A DNA stretch of 64,000 bases from Euryodendron excelsum. Lineage: Eukaryota > Streptophyta > Magnoliopsida > Ericales > Pentaphylacaceae. A model generated the notes under the pieces. It did no database searches, was not told where the DNA came from, and saw only the letters and a program-made list of their open reading frames with translations. The translations under genes and the position numbers were made by a program. Positions 13,287 to 25,870 of the stretch are shown in pieces. How positions within the stretch are numbered: position 1 is the stretch's first letter; every line of letters starts with the position of its first letter. The stretch lies in contig CM065387.1 in assembly GCA_033060915.1 (NCBI GenBank), positions 38,788,501 to 38,852,500 on the forward strand. The letters run 5' to 3'.

Positions 13287-13395
13287 AAATCTTTCACTAG
13301 AAAGATATGGTGGTAGCACTTTTATTAAAAGTAATGTGGCTGAACTGAAATTTATCGCTTTAAAATAAAGTACCTACTAAAATGAGTTTTAAGGA
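13287..13395. mobile_element. MITE family member (CACATCATTCT family), degenerate
   Basis: Shares CTTTAAAATAAAGTACCTACTAAAATGAG with the other family members near 17985, 21230, 23500 and 25780. Ends are not clear in this copy. Confidence 0.5.
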
Positions 13396-13888
13396 AAGAA
13401 AAGTTCATAAGAATGCAATTTAGATTTGATTTTAAGTTTGGATTTGAAGTGTTCAACTGATGGCTTGAGTTTCTCGGGAGAAGATGTGCTTATTTGTGAA
13501 GGAGAAGGGGCTTCAGATGTGGGCCAGCCTTGCGGGAAATCACAATGGGAGCAAGATATGTTCGGGCCAAACTCCACAGTAGCTGGGCTTTTGTGATACA
13601 AGGGGCTGGAGAGGCCATGATGGGGGCAAGTCCAAATTGTGGCCCAACAGGTGGGGGAAAAAAAATTCTAGTGCTTGTGTTGTACAGTAGTTAGTCATTC
13701 CTATTCAATTGTAAATTAATACATTGTATTTTATTACATCAGTAACTTAAATTTGTGTTACAAAGAGAGACTCTTAAGAAAAAATGTCACATAGCTAGAC
13801 CTCCTGAATTCATGGTAAAATGAGAAGGCTTTTAAGAGAAAAATATCACATGCAAAACCTGATAGAATGATTACTAAAAACTCAATAC

Positions 13889-15410
13889 TGTTGACTTTAT
13901 GTCTTAATTTTGATGATAATAAAATATTTTGTTAAGGATCTAATGACTCTACTTAGTGTATAGATCATGTTATACCTTAATCTCTCTTATAATTATGACT
14001 TGAAGCTTGATATATTGAAGAGATTGAAAGTCTTGTGCATTAAGAGCTTATCAAGTATGTTGAAGGGTGTTGAGTTATGATGGATATTTCAAAGACCTTA
14101 CAACAATATTATGTTTATAATCTTATTTCGAAGAAGTTAAAGGTGTTCAAGATAACGAAGATTTATTGAAGAGAATCTACACAAGACATGAAAGTTTTCT
14201 TTCAAGATTTTGAAGATGTCTTGGAAGAATGGAAGACCAATTAAAAGATCATAAGACTTCGAAGTTCTATTTGAAAAGGTCTTGGATCATTTAGAAGATT
14301 GGATGTTGATTGAAAGAACTCTACAAGTATTCAAATTGAATTGATTCTATCTTGAAGAGATTGAAGGTGTTCTTGAACATCAATAAGCTTTAGAAAAGTC
14401 TTTTCAAGTTTTGAAAACCTTATATGAATGATCATTTAAGAGCTTGAAGACTTAGAAAAAAGTTAAAGAAGACTGGCTAGAGCTACTGGAGTCTCTGGGT
14501 AAAAGAGATGATCCATGAAATTTCAGGGGTTGACACATTGAGACGGTGGCAATAGACAAGAGCACTCTGACAAAAAGAGTCAACCCCTTTATTCCAAGAG
14601 TTAACACATTACTCCATAATACAAAGTCTTGAAGAAGGTTCAAAAAGAGCTGACACATTGTTTCTCATGAGTTAACATATCTGGATAGAGCCTTAATAAA
14701 GTTTGGCAAAAATAAAAAAAAGTCGACTCCTATTTCTTAGGGGTTGATACATTTGGACAGAGGATTGAGGACGCTGGCACAAGAACAAAAAGGGTTGACT
14801 CCTTCAGGAAAAAAAAGTCGACACATTTGCTGCAATGGCTAATTTTTTTAACGTTCTATCAGCATGATTTTGCATTTAATGCACTCCTCCCAAACTACTA
14901 ATGACTAGAATCAATGCAAAGCTATAAATACAAGATCCCTCTAACATTTATACACAATAATACAATATTATATGTGTTGAATCAAATATCAAAGCTGAAT
15001 ATTCTAAGCCCTAACTGCCATATCCATTTTGTTGAGTAATGATTGGAGTTGATTGCTAAGCTACACTTGCTTATTTACTCTTGTTGAGAGTTATTCATTG
15101 TATAAACCTCATTTATTTCACTTGGGTGTGTTTGTAAACCTGTGAGTTTGAGTGTTCTTATGAAAAACACTTGTAAGTTTGAGTGAAGTTTGTACAAAAT
15201 CACTTGAATTTTTGAGAGTTTGGAAAGAACTCTTGTAAAAGTGAATTAGACACTTAGACAACTAATACCTACTGTGTAAAGGGACTTTTGCATAGTGGAT
15301 GAGCTTTTAAGGGGATCTTGGGGGTGAGAACGTAAATCACATGTTGTGGATGAATCTCAGTAAGCCTCGTTGTTTATCTCTGCTTCGTTTTTTTTCCTTG
15401 CATCTCATAA
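13889..15410 (+). mobile_element. Copia SIRE/Maximus-like LTR remnant
   Basis: Begins TGTTGACTTTATG followed by AATTTTGATGATAATAAAA, the usual opening of this LTR class. It ends with a leader-like part, including GATCTTGGGGGTGAGAAC and a TTTCCTTGCATCTCA close. The middle (about 14520-14830) repeats the words GTTGACACATT and GTCGACTCC in alternation. No polyprotein adjoins, so this is a solo LTR or a fragment. The exact 3' end and a target duplication could not be fixed. Confidence 0.5.
14520..14830. repeat. Alternating GTTGACACATT / GTCGACTCC repeats inside an LTR
   Basis: At least eight diverged copies of a theme around GTTGACACATT, GTTAACACATT, GTCAACCCC and GTCGACTCC within 310 bp, in a loose 100-bp pattern. 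Repeats of this kind are seen in large copia LTRs; their role is not known to me. Confidence 0.6.
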
Positions 15411-15429
15411 CTTGTGTGAGCCCAATGAG

Positions 15430-15880
15430 AGCCAAACCCAAAACAGAAGATGTCTAACTCAAGAAGGTCGGCCTAATATTATCGACCTAACAGGTCGGGC
15501 CTGTGCCGATCCTGGGCCAATTCCCAAGTGGATTGGCCGAAGGATTATGGTCCAAGAAATATAAGGACTAATGGGTCCAGTAGACACAAGTCTCATTCCT
15601 CAATGGACTAGGACATTAGAGAATAAGTTCAATGTATCATAAATCGACCCAAAAGGGAAAGACTCCTCGAATGAGATTGATCACAATTCCTAGAGGGAAT
15701 ATGGCATCCAGAAACTTATAAATACCCCATGCACTAAAGAGGCAATGTACATTCACTTGAGCTCTAGTTGATAATTCTTTATTTAATTCATTGTAATTAA
15801 GCTTGCTAACTTAATTATTGGAGTGTCATCGACGCAAAGAGGGTCGACACATTCTCATTATCTTCTTTTCTTACAGATTG
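15430..15880 (+). mobile_element. Gypsy Tat-type LTR fragment
   Basis: The text runs from a GC-rich part with GGTCGGCC words to TTATAAATACCCCATGC (TATA box, about 15717) and then to GCTTGCTAACTTAATTATTG, GAGTGTCATCGACG and GGGTCGACACATT. This TATA, leader and CTAACTT.ATT.TTGGAGTG order also occurs in the 3' LTR near 39.4-39.6 kb. No matching internal region adjoins. Confidence 0.45.
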
Positions 15881-17214
15881 TTCATGCTTGTCAATTTGAT
15901 TCGCATATTGAATCAGGCTTTTCTAAGAATCCTACTTACAGCTTGCTTGCATTGTTCATTCATTACTTGGTTATTGTTCTATTGCTTAATTAGTTTTTAA
16001 TTATATTATTTGCTATTAATTTTGAGAAACTCAATTCACCTTCTCTCCTTGGGTTACATATTCGGACTAATAAATAGTACCTATCTACTGGACTTTGTAT
16101 CTTTTTTTTTTCTTTGTCCTAAAGAGGTGGTTGTAGGCACAATAGACATAGAAAACCAGGCCAGTTCAAGATATGGTTCCATAGTTGTCAATATTGTACC
16201 GGCCATTTTATCATTTTTTTACTGTTGATATGATTCATACCACCTATTTCACATACAACTACCTATTGAGAAAAAAGTCTAGTGATTAGACGCTATTGGG
16301 TCTGTAGTAATTATCTCTATTAAATTGTAATTGTCCTTATTACCCTATATATATTATGTACTATGTCATGTCTTCGTGTATTTGTATCAAAATTCAAAAA
16401 ATGGAGACACTTTACAAGCTTGGGGCACTGAGCGAGAAAGGTCTCTTCTTTCGATGATATAGTAGTGAAATTTTTATAGAAAGTAATGCTATAAAAACAA
16501 AAATTTTTACAGAATGATGGGGGCATAAATTCTAATTACAAACATGCCACTGTCACATCATTTTGATTAATTTTCTGTAAGTATGTTTTTTTCTTTTTAT
16601 AATTACAAGCCATCTTGATTAGTACTTTGTTTCAAAATAACTGATTTCAATTAGCCCACATCCTTTTATATACTTTTTTCTTTTTGTATAGTACTATTAT
16701 TATTTTATTTTAGGCATTAGATTAATGTTAAAAATTTAAAGTAATGCAATACAAATAAGGCAACGATGGTTGTAGTGCTCAAATATAGATGGAAGTGCAA
16801 AATAACAAAAGGCGATATTGGTAGATTCATATACCAATGATATAACATTAGGGTTTTTGGGTTATGTTAATAATTTTAGGCCAACTAGAACTTTCTTAAG
16901 GATAACGAATTTGTGAAGGGAAAGAAAACCAAAAGTGAACAAATAAGAAAAGAAAATGAAGAGAAAGAAGTTCAAGTTATTTAGTTTATTTTTTACTGGG
17001 TTTGGGAAAATAGAAAAATGAGAAAAACACAAATAAATAGGCATTTGTCAAAAAAATCAAAATTTTCTTTTTGCCTAGTTACCCATAAAACAATGAATAT
17101 GCAAAATTATCTTATTTCCTTTTCATTTTCTTTTTTTTGACAAATTCATGATCTAATAATTCCAAACGTAGAGTTAGGAACATGAAAATGGAAATTTCAA
17201 AAAAAAAAAAAAAA
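15881..17214. other. Non-coding, AT-rich
   Basis: No gene supported. Contains one degenerate MITE copy (separate entry) and several poly-A/T runs. Confidence 0.5.
16480..16580. mobile_element. MITE family member, degenerate
   Basis: Shows GTAATGCTATA at one end and TTACAGAATGATG, then CACTGTCACATCATTTTG, in the order seen in the better preserved copy at 23412-23595. Confidence 0.45.
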
Positions 17215-18285
17215 AAAGGCTGGTTGGCTGAAAAGGGGATTAATTGGATCATATAATATAGTGAGTGATCACCAACAAATAAGGATTATATGACTTAATT
17301 CTCATCAAAACAAATTTTTGGCTTTTGAAATTATGATTTTGTCCCACACCAATCCAAAAGCAGAGCTGCTACGTTTATGTTACATTATCATAGAAAAAGA
17401 AGCCACCGAGCTTTGTGGCGTGGGCTTGTGACCTAAGTTTTGGGCCATTACTGTGGTCGAAGGCTGACCCAATGACATGCCTTGTGGGTCGGGCCTTATG
17501 GGCTCAGCCCTATGTCCTGACCCAGAGTTGGCCCATCGAGTCTGGTGAGAGACTGGCCCGAGCCTTTGCGTGACGGCAACATTGCCTCCCTCGGTACCTC
17601 TCAGCCCAACAACCTACCTTTTGTGTTTGTCCATATTAATAAACTAGAGTGAAAATGAAGAATAAGGTTTAAAAATGAATTTTCTTATAAAAATAAAATA
17701 TTGATTTTATAATATGAAACCTTACGCTAATATGAGTGTTATTAAATGTTAAATTACCATTATCACTTAAAGTAGAATAGTTTATCAATAAATACGTACA
17801 ATACTTGCTAATCAGAATTAGAAAATTTGCATATGGGTCCATTTCGGCTACTAAAGCTAGGCAACTCAATTGTCTCACATTCATCAAGATGAGTGTTGCG
17901 TCTGTCCAATCTTCCCCTAAGGTCCATTGCATTGAAATATCTCGAATCCACTAAGATGAGTTTAAATTATAATATGTAATTAAAATACCTACTAAAATAA
18001 ATTTTAATTATAAAAAAGACACCATCACATTATTTTAGTAAATTTTCTCCAAAAGAAAATTCTTATTTCATATTAACGGGCAGTTGGCTGAAGAAAAAAG
18101 AAAAGTGATAAAAAAAAAAAATGCAAGTGGAAAATGAAAAATAAGGCAGCTGGCTGAAGAGCGGATTGAATGGATCATGTAATATACTGGTTGACCACCA
18201 ACAAACATGGATCATATGATTTAATTGTCATAAAAAAAAACAAACTTTTTTTTTCTGGCTTTTGAAATTATGACTTTGTTTATAT
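17215..18285. repeat. Direct repeat pair about 920 bp apart
   Basis: About 125 bp at 17219-17345 recur at 18142-18280. Shared words include GGCTGAA, TTGGATCAT, CACCAACAAA, ATATGA.TTAATT and GGCTTTTGAAATTATGA, in order and in the same orientation. The DNA between includes a GC-rich stretch (17400-17600) with GGGCC and TGGCCC words and a segment near 17680-17800 that resembles the Helitron interior at 43630-43750. This could be an LTR-like or segmental duplication; no class can be proved. Confidence 0.55.
17980..18080. mobile_element. MITE family member, degenerate
   Basis: Shares AAAATACCTACTAAAAT, TTTTAATTATAAAA and CACCATCACATTATTTTAG with the other copies. Confidence 0.45.
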
Positions 18286-19549
18286 TATGTTATCTTAACA
18301 ATTTGTGACCTAATTTGTAGAGATGAGCCTGTGCCCACGGGGTCGGAGCTTATGTGCAGAGCCATACCTCTTTTGTTTTTCCTTATTAATCAACTACCAG
18401 CAAATCCATATTATGCATAAAAAGAAAAGAGAAAAAAATAGTTTTAAAATGTATTTTTTTACTTAACGCATAATAAAGGACTTAATTGGATTGTGTTACT
18501 TTCATGCTACATTTAATATTTTAAATGTGTATTATTATATACATATATGTCACATGTAGTCCTACCAAATTAAAAGTATATGATTAGGAGCATAATATTA
18601 GGCCACAACTATCAAAATAATTCTTTTTTTTTTTAAATTGAAAATACTTGCCACTTTATATTAAGGTAATGCAAAAAAAAAAAAAAAAAAATCATCATAT
18701 ATGAATATGGCTTTAATTAAATGTTTTTGGTTTAATACATTAAACATTATATGATTAGACTAATTCATTTGATTTTGCCTGTAGTTGTCATTCTCAACCT
18801 CATGGAGATTTTTCAAGCCTTGAAGTTTATGGAGTTTATGGCATTTCTAAGCCTATGTTTTTATCTTTCTCTTTTCTAACTTTTCTACATGCACCTCTAT
18901 TTTTTTGTCTTTTTTTTATTTATCAGTTTCTATTTTGCTAGCCTCTGTTGCTTGAGGTTTGTTCTTTGTGACTGTGTTCAATGCACTCATATTCTTTTGT
19001 CTGCCAAAAAGAGAAAATATAGAATTCAATAGACCATACTGCATATATAGCTTTTATTTAATTATCAAATAATACATCAAAAAAGTACATGATGAAACAA
19101 ATCCCCCAACAACTTCGACTTAGGGATGAAATATATATAGCTTCATGACTTACTAATTTTAGAAAGTTATTGGTCCATATATATTCATATATCAAACCTT
19201 GCCTTTTTGGAAGTGTTTTTTAGTCTATTATCCTCTCCTGCAACGATAATAATGATGCTAAATAAAAAACAAACGCTTATAATGAAACAACTAAAGCCTT
19301 ACTCCACCCTACTAAGCTCAAAACTGAATAAATACCCAACTTTGCATGAGTCACAATCGTAGCATGCTTCGCCTTGTTTTTTGGCCCCACGAGAAGCAAT
19401 TAGGGTCTCTGGAAGTCAAGCATGACCTTGGGACCTCCCAGTGTGTCGCATTCTTGTACTTAAAGCCGCATTACTCTGGTGGCCAACAACATCTTGCCTG
19501 CATTTGGTGAAAAAGAACGAAAAGAAAAAAAATTAAAATTACACATAAG
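18286..19549. other. Non-coding, AT-rich
   Basis: No gene supported on either strand; poly-A and poly-T runs near 18630-18690. Confidence 0.5.
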
Positions 19550-20310
19550 AGGCAGCCCAACCCGGCCTAGCCCAGCCAACCCAGCAACATATTGCCTGCA
19601 TATATGTAATATTCATACAAAAACCTATAAAATATATACCTTGACTTGGGCTTGGGCTCGCCAAGTGCGGGTCAAGTTTCGGCCAAGTTTTGAACCAGAC
19701 CAAAATGCCAAACCCTAGGACCAAGCCCTACCCGTGGCCCTACAAGTGGGCTCAAGTTTGGGCTTATAGGGGGCTTTTGGGTGGGCTTGGCAAGCTTGAT
19801 CAATTTTAATTTAAAAATTTTCAAATAATAATTTTAATTTTAAACTAAATTTTAAAATTTGGTAATTACCTTGTAAATTACTACAAAAAAGTATAGTGTT
19901 TAAATAAGGGTTTAAACTAAACCTATAGTAAAAATGTATAAATGGTAACTACTTTATAATTAAACTTATGAGTAATGGCGGGTATATTTTAATTTGATAA
20001 TTAACATAACTTTTATTGATAATTGGTAAGTTATTGATATATCTAAGCTTATAATTGTATTAGATTTATAATTATATAATTAGTAAGATATTTACATAAT
20101 TAAACTTACAAATATATAAAGTTTATATTAAACCTATAATTATATAAAGTTATAAATATACAAAGTTTATATTAAACTTATAATAATATAAAGTTTAATC
20201 TTATAATTAAATTTAATATAGGCTTAATGAAAGGCCCAGGCTCACCATAGGGGGGCTAGGGCAAGGTTCAGGTTGCCCATGGATCCTGAGCCGAATTTAG
20301 ATTTCTAACT
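19550..20310. mobile_element. Possible DNA transposon remnant with GGCCC/GGGCTTGG-rich ends
   Basis: The left part (19555-19800) is dense in CCCAGCC, GGGCTTGGGC and CAAGTTTGGGC words. The right part (20220-20300) holds GGCCCAGGCTCACC and GGTTCAGGTTGCCC. The middle is extremely AT-rich, with repeated AAGTTTATATTAAAC words. GC-rich ends around an AT-rich core are typical of some plant hAT or Mutator derivatives, but clean inverted repeats or target duplications were not found. Confidence 0.3.
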
Positions 20311-21644
20311 TTATATAGGAGAAGAATTAAAAGCTAGTTTTTATAGGTTTTTTTGTTGTCTCTAACATACTAACATGCCTTAAAAAATACCCAACCTTTA
20401 ATTGTTGTTTTGTCTTTAATTACTAATATTAAAAATCATTAATTTCATTCGTATTTTATTCTAGTGCATTATCTCTCTCATATAGTAGAGGCCACCTAAA
20501 TGAGATGAAAAATTATGAAAGAACACATAATGGCGTGGAATTACCAACTCTCTTAATATAATGTAAAACATATTTCAAACAAAAAACAAAAGTTCTAACA
20601 GTCCAATTTCTCTGGCTACTCACTACATATAACAATACATATCTACATGCTATAATACATACAAAGGGAAGATTTCAAACAAAAAGAAATAAAGCATAAA
20701 CAAGAAGAAGAGAGAGTGAAAGCAAAAAAATTATTAATTTTGGTATGACATTGATGATCATTCATTAAAAAAATAAAGGTTATAAATTGACATATGCAAT
20801 TTTAAATATTTAATGGTTCAAAAAGTTATAAATTTATAATCCATTTCGATATTCAATCAATATTTGATTGTTTAATGATACAACTTAGTGCAATACTTAT
20901 TTGCTTGTTGTTTCTATTTGCTATTTAGTAGTAGTAAATAAGATTGATTTGTTGTATGTTAAGGCCTCAATTTTGTGCCACTATATATATGTACTAGGCA
21001 TAACTCATGCTTGCAGCACTCCTATTAAATATGAATAAATTTGAAGAGGCTCTTGAAATCATATATAAAAAGTTTAATTATATAGTATAATTTTTTAAAT
21101 GAACAAAATTTCTCAATAGTTTAGATAATAGAAGTTTTGGGCTAATATTCATTTAGGTTAGTTCAAAATGATACTACACAATCAAAAAATTAATACAAAA
21201 CATTTACACAAAATAAAATGGTTAAATAAGAGCTTTCACTTAAAATAAAATATTCATCTGACTCTCAACCACAAAAATGTCACTATCAAATTATTATGAT
21301 AATTTTTTTTTTTGTGTAAAATTTATGAAAGAGCATAATATTCCAAACTCAAATCCTCGATCAACAACAGACCCATCAACGTTAAAGAACACGTTGCCCC
21401 ACTTCCTTATAATCTATTTTCAACTAGGAAAGTCCAAAGTAACCGCTTATACAAACTGCACTATTGATTCCATAACAAAATGAACAAAGCCCGTATAATA
21501 ATTAATCTCAAAATAAGTTGTAATTTTTCACTTTCTTTGATTAATTTCTCAAATCTTATCAATCACACGCTATATTCAAGCAGAAAAATACGCATCCATG
21601 GAAGTTTCAAGAAGTATTTTTCTTTTTCTATCCTCTAAATAATT
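20311..21644. other. Non-coding, AT-rich
   Basis: No gene supported; contains one degenerate MITE copy near 21165-21310. Confidence 0.5.
21165..21310. mobile_element. MITE family member
   Basis: Shows ATGATACTACACAATC near one end, then GCTTTCACTTAAAATAAAAT and CAAAAATGTCACTATCAAAT, parallel to the copy at 25715-25870. Confidence 0.5.
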
Positions 21645-22560
21645 TTGTCAGTACGTAATCTTATTATTCAATTTAAAGTGAGGCTTCTGAGATCTTATGG
21701 CAAGACCATTAAATGCTCTCATGATAGCAGAGCAAAGAAGTTCGTTCTGACACCAATAAGGAGGAAGAGAAAGACATGGAAGATCAAAGAAGGGAGAACT
21801 GAAAAAATCAGAAGCCAGCAATCCCTCACACTCCTCTTCGGCCACTCTCTCTCCTACTTTCTTTTCCGTTTCTGAAAAAATCTTCCACTATGACCGACCA
21901 GTACCATTCGCACCTTCTGCATGCCTGACCACCCACAGAGCCTGCCACGACTCAAGCTTCTTCCTCTCTTTACAACCATTATGTGTGAACTGGGGACAAG
22001 GCTATGGAGAGGGAAGGTGTGAGGTTTCTAGAGTGAGAGAGCTAGGTGGGCTCGGCCATGGGCGAGTGTTTGTAAAGGGAAGGAGTATACTTTACAGAGT
22101 GGTTTCTTTTCTAGAGAAAGAAATGAGTTGGTTTTACAGAAAAATGAGGGTGACTGCCATGGTGGCTGGTGAGAGTTTTAGAGAGAGATGGTGTGGTGAT
22201 TCCGTGGTGGAGCAGTGGCCACTCTTCAGCCACGGTAGTGAGAAGAGTTTATAGAGAGAGAGAGAGAGAGAGAGAGTTGTTGGAAGGTGGCTTCTAGGGA
22301 TTATGGGTTGGTGGCCGTGAGAAGAAGCAAAGAGCTTTCACGCCTTTTGATGGAGATGGAAGAGAGATGTTAGAGCCTTACGGGGAGCTGTAAAAAGCAG
22401 ACAGTGATAGATTTGGATGGGGGATTGAAAGTTTAAGAGGAGATGAAAGTTGATCGAAAGCCATCAAATGAAAACTAAAATAAATGTTAACCCTTGAATC
22501 AAACTATATTTCTTGAATCAAACTATATTTCTTAGACATTTTGAATAATATAGAAAGAGA
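21645..22560. other. GC-richer stretch without an assignable gene
   Basis: Open frames occur on both strands (for example 21648-21845 minus, 21985-22254 plus), and the text is more gene-like than its surroundings, with many GAGAG and GGTGG words. I recognise no domain. It lies just downstream of the membrane-protein candidate on the minus strand, so it may hold its 3' exons or untranslated region. Confidence 0.25.
22254..22276. repeat. (GA)n microsatellite
   Basis: About eleven GA units. Confidence 0.9.
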
Positions 22561-22576
22561 GGGAGAAAAAAGTTAC

Positions 22577-23012
22577 CTCCATAGGCATTGGTGGGGTACC
22601 GCTGATACCCTTCTACAAATTCTTTTTTTAAAGATGCATCTTCTGATGCCCTCCCATCTCTTATCAGCCAGCACCTTATTATTACTGAAGGAAAATACTC
22701 CAGTTGCTATGTGATAACCAAATGTTGTACCAACACTCACTGCAAAAAATGCTACAAACATTAACCCATAAATTATGGGCATGTCTTGAGCTTCCAATTC
22801 GTAAACGTGAACAATAAACCAATAATCGAAATGGCGAGCATGTACACCCCAAACCCTAATTTCCACACGTCGAACCCCAATTTCCAACGTTGGTTGGAGT
22901 TTCTGCATTGTCTATCGCCTTGCACAAGTTGCAAGGAAGCTGTGATAATGATGAAGAGAGACAAGGCTAAGCCTACGATGTTGAGGAGGGTCAAGATGAT
23001 TATTTTTGGATC
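22577..23012 (-). CDS. Candidate small multi-pass membrane protein, partial or broken
   Basis: I do not recognise the family. From ATG at 23012 the protein opens MDPKIIILTLLNIVGLALS and forms one strong membrane segment (about residues 5-28), then a basic loop and a second segment (GVYMLAISIIGLLFTF). The frame closes with a stop after a further ten residues. A second frame supplies a third segment (PIIYGLMFVAFFAVSVG), and a third frame supplies a hydrophilic tail (DASLKKEFVEGYQRYP) ending at a good donor, GGAG|GTAACT (about 22576). TTTTCCTTCAG (about 22686-22696) is a plausible acceptor before the third frame. Either the gene has an intron not resolved here or it is a frameshifted pseudogene. 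The chosen start is the second ATG of the frame, because the upstream part (FINTSSCYSF) looks like leader. A TA/GA microsatellite lies 60 bp upstream. Confidence 0.4.
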
Positions 23013-23073
23013 CATTTCTTCTAACTGTAATTCACAAAAGGAATAACAAGAAGATGTATTTATAAACAAATAA

Positions 23074-23149
<76 letters not shown>
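23074..23149. repeat. Compound (TA)n(GA)n microsatellite
   Basis: About eleven TA units run directly into about 27 GA units. It sits in the presumed promoter or leader of the membrane-protein candidate. Confidence 0.97.
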
Positions 23150-23152
<3 letters not shown>

Positions 23153-23411
23153 GGTCAATTCAATTTTAAAAAATAACGATGACCACGATTAATTTAAGTA
23201 TACGTTAGCTGTATAATTAATAATAAGAAATGTCAAGTCAAGATAAAGCCTAATAATAAGGTCAAGTCAAGTCAAGAGCTTGATTGTTTCAAATTTGATT
23301 TAATCATTCTCTATAATTAGTTGTATTTATAATTATCTTTTTGGTAAAAAATATGCAATTATCTACAGGCTGCAAACGTCATCGCAACAAGTTCACGTGA
23401 ATTTGTTTTAG

Positions 23412-23595
23412 GAAAATACTATTCTTCCAGAATTTGTGTACAGAAATCTACACTAGAATGATGTGGCGATGACAGTTTTATAATTAATAAGCATTTAGGT
23501 GGGCACTTTATTTTAAAGTGATAGATATACAATTTAGCCACATCATTCTGGTAATAAATTCTGTTTGATTTTTCTTGTTGTATAGCATTACCCTT
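23412..23595. mobile_element. MITE, best preserved copy of the local family
   Basis: Both halves lead inward to the same word, CTAGAATGATGTGGC on the left and its inverted partner GCCACATCATTCTGG on the right, and end in AATACTATTC / GTATAGCATTAC. The core holds GGCACTTTATTTTAAAGTG. It is short, non-coding, AT-rich and inverted, as a MITE should be. The superfamily is unknown. Confidence 0.6.
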
Positions 23596-24270
23596 TATTT
23601 TATTGATTTATAGTACCACGTCAGCATTTAAATGTTGATGTTCATGTTACAATTGGAGATCTATAAAAAACAATTAAGGTGGATTTCAAGAGGCTAGGCA
23701 GGTAATTTGCTTCAAGTTCTCAAAATTACTTGTAATTTCTCGTTAGAGATCCTAATTTTGTGGAACTATTTTCTACGTGTATGTGCATGTATACATAATC
23801 ACGTACAAAGAAGACCATTCGAACAACAAATCTGTTCCTTCTGTTAGTGATTTCACCTACTTAGATTTGCAGATTTTTGGCTAATTTTTTGTTGAATTTT
23901 GATTTCCTTGAATTGAAACCTTAATCATATAAAATGGAGAAACATGTGTGTAATATTCAAATAGTACCTGCCACCATGAATACCATCATGAGTTGAAAAT
24001 ATAAAAGAAATATTAAAGACAATGTTAGATGGAAGCAGTGAACCTCAGGGGCAATTAAATGTCAAAATAGGCTAATAGACAAACCAACGCTCATGCATGG
24101 AAATAAGGCATCCATGAAGGTTCGTTGCTAATTCAGTAAAATTGGAAACAAAAAGCAACAGATGCTCAAGCAAATACATCCACCACACAACCCGTCCATG
24201 ACTTCAGAAGACTCCAACACTATTTGCAATTGCTTTACAGTCTATTTTGAACTTGTGAAGAAGAAGAAAA

Positions 24271-24300
24271 GGGAAGGGAAGGGAAGGGAAGGGAAGGGAA
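24271..24300. repeat. (GGGAA)6 short tandem repeat
   Basis: Six perfect GGGAA units within a longer purine-rich stretch (about 24255-24420) that contains further AGAGG/AAAGG words. Confidence 0.95.
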
Positions 24301-25714
24301 ATGAATGAAAAGAGAAACGGGAGGAAAACTATTCTCCATTTCTTGTTTTGTTTTGCAAAGAAAATGAAGAGAAAGAGGAAAGAAAAGGAGAGTGATTGAT
24401 TACATTTTCCTCCCTTTTCCATTCTATTTCTCCCCTAGCTAGGTAGAATTAAAAAGGGAAGGGGAAAAATAATTATTTTTTTTTCCTTTCCCTTCGCTTC
24501 CAAAAACCAAATAGATGATGAAACAAGGCAATCAAATAGAAATTTACAAAAAAAATAAAATTCAATAAAGCATACCTATAATGAAGAGCGAATGCAGGGT
24601 TTTTGTTTACATAGAATCATATACAAAATTGACTTTAATTGATAATTGATGATACAGTAAACTTGATCGCCGTCCTTCGATCAATGCTCAGAGCCTGCAA
24701 GATAGTTAGAGGCCAACAGATAGTACCAGGCACCAGTGGGGTGCCGACTCAATACTTTTCGATGCCTAAGTTAGCACCGTTGAGAGTTTTAGAATGGAAT
24801 GTAAACTAGTAGAAGAAAATGGCATATCTTTCTATGGAGTCGTGTCTCTCGCTTACAGTAGGCTTGTTTAGTGATCTTAGTTTGTTTGATTGCTTCCAAT
24901 CGTGGGGGATAATTTGAATTGATTCTGATTCCTTGAATCGTGACGGACTGTTTATGGATAGTGATTCGCTAAAAAGATCGCGGATGGAATCTCGAATCTC
25001 CAACTATTGTTAGGCTACCTAGACCAAGCTTGTCGCGTTCCCCCTGGTCTAGCATACTTGTAGTGGGAGCACTCAGCCTGTGAGGTTCTCCTGAGACCAA
25101 ACCTATCATGTTTCCCCTAATCTTGCAGCCCTGCGATGGGGTGGCCTTTGACAGTATTCGTGGGTCTAAAGTCATTAAATTACATACTTCCACTGTTTTC
25201 TTATTTTATTCACTAAATTTGTAAAGTTGGTCAGACTCATATGGACTATGGGAGAGGAGAGTTGTAGAGAAGGCTTAGAGGTTCGAAGATTTGTTAATAG
25301 AGAAGAATAACCATTATTAACCACCATATGACTCAGAATACCTACAAAAGAAAGTTTTTGTGGATCGTTCAATCCTAGAAATACATAGATATAAAATAAT
25401 TAAGAAAATAAATGATAAATTCATCTTGCATTGACAAAATAACTTTCAATTTGATTAACATCAAAGACTAAGAAACCCAGATTGAAATCTCAGAATGAAT
25501 TTTTTTTTTTTCAATCTTTCGCTCTGCCAAAATATTTTGTGGTTTGATGTAGCCGAGTTTGCGATTTAGAGGAAGATGTAAATCACATCTAAAGCTTTTT
25601 GTCTTCGAGTTAGTAGTCTTTTTACACGCGGATGATGTCAAAGGCCGCCACATAGTAGGGTGTAAATTTTATACATTGTATGAATAATAACTGGCCACAA
25701 AGTGAAGTGAGAGG

Positions 25715-25870
25715 GAATAATACTATACAAACAAAAAAATTCATACAAAATTTATCATTAGAATGTGTTGGACAAGAGCTATTCACTTTAAAATAAAACA
25801 TTTATCATGATGACTCTTAATTATAATAATATTACTATCACATCATTCGTGATGACTTAGTGGATTTTAT
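25715..25870. mobile_element. MITE family member
   Basis: Opens GGGAATAATACTATACAAAC, continues with ATTAGAATGTGTTGG and CACTTTAAAATAAAAC, and holds CTATCACATCATTCGTG on the far side. Order and words match the copies at 21165 and 23412. Confidence 0.55.

Noticed and set aside
19375..19445. 5S rRNA-like wording (GTCAAGCATGACCTTGGGACCTCCC-type)
   Set aside because: Only a few words resemble the 5S internal promoter and 3' end; the rest does not fit 5S rRNA.
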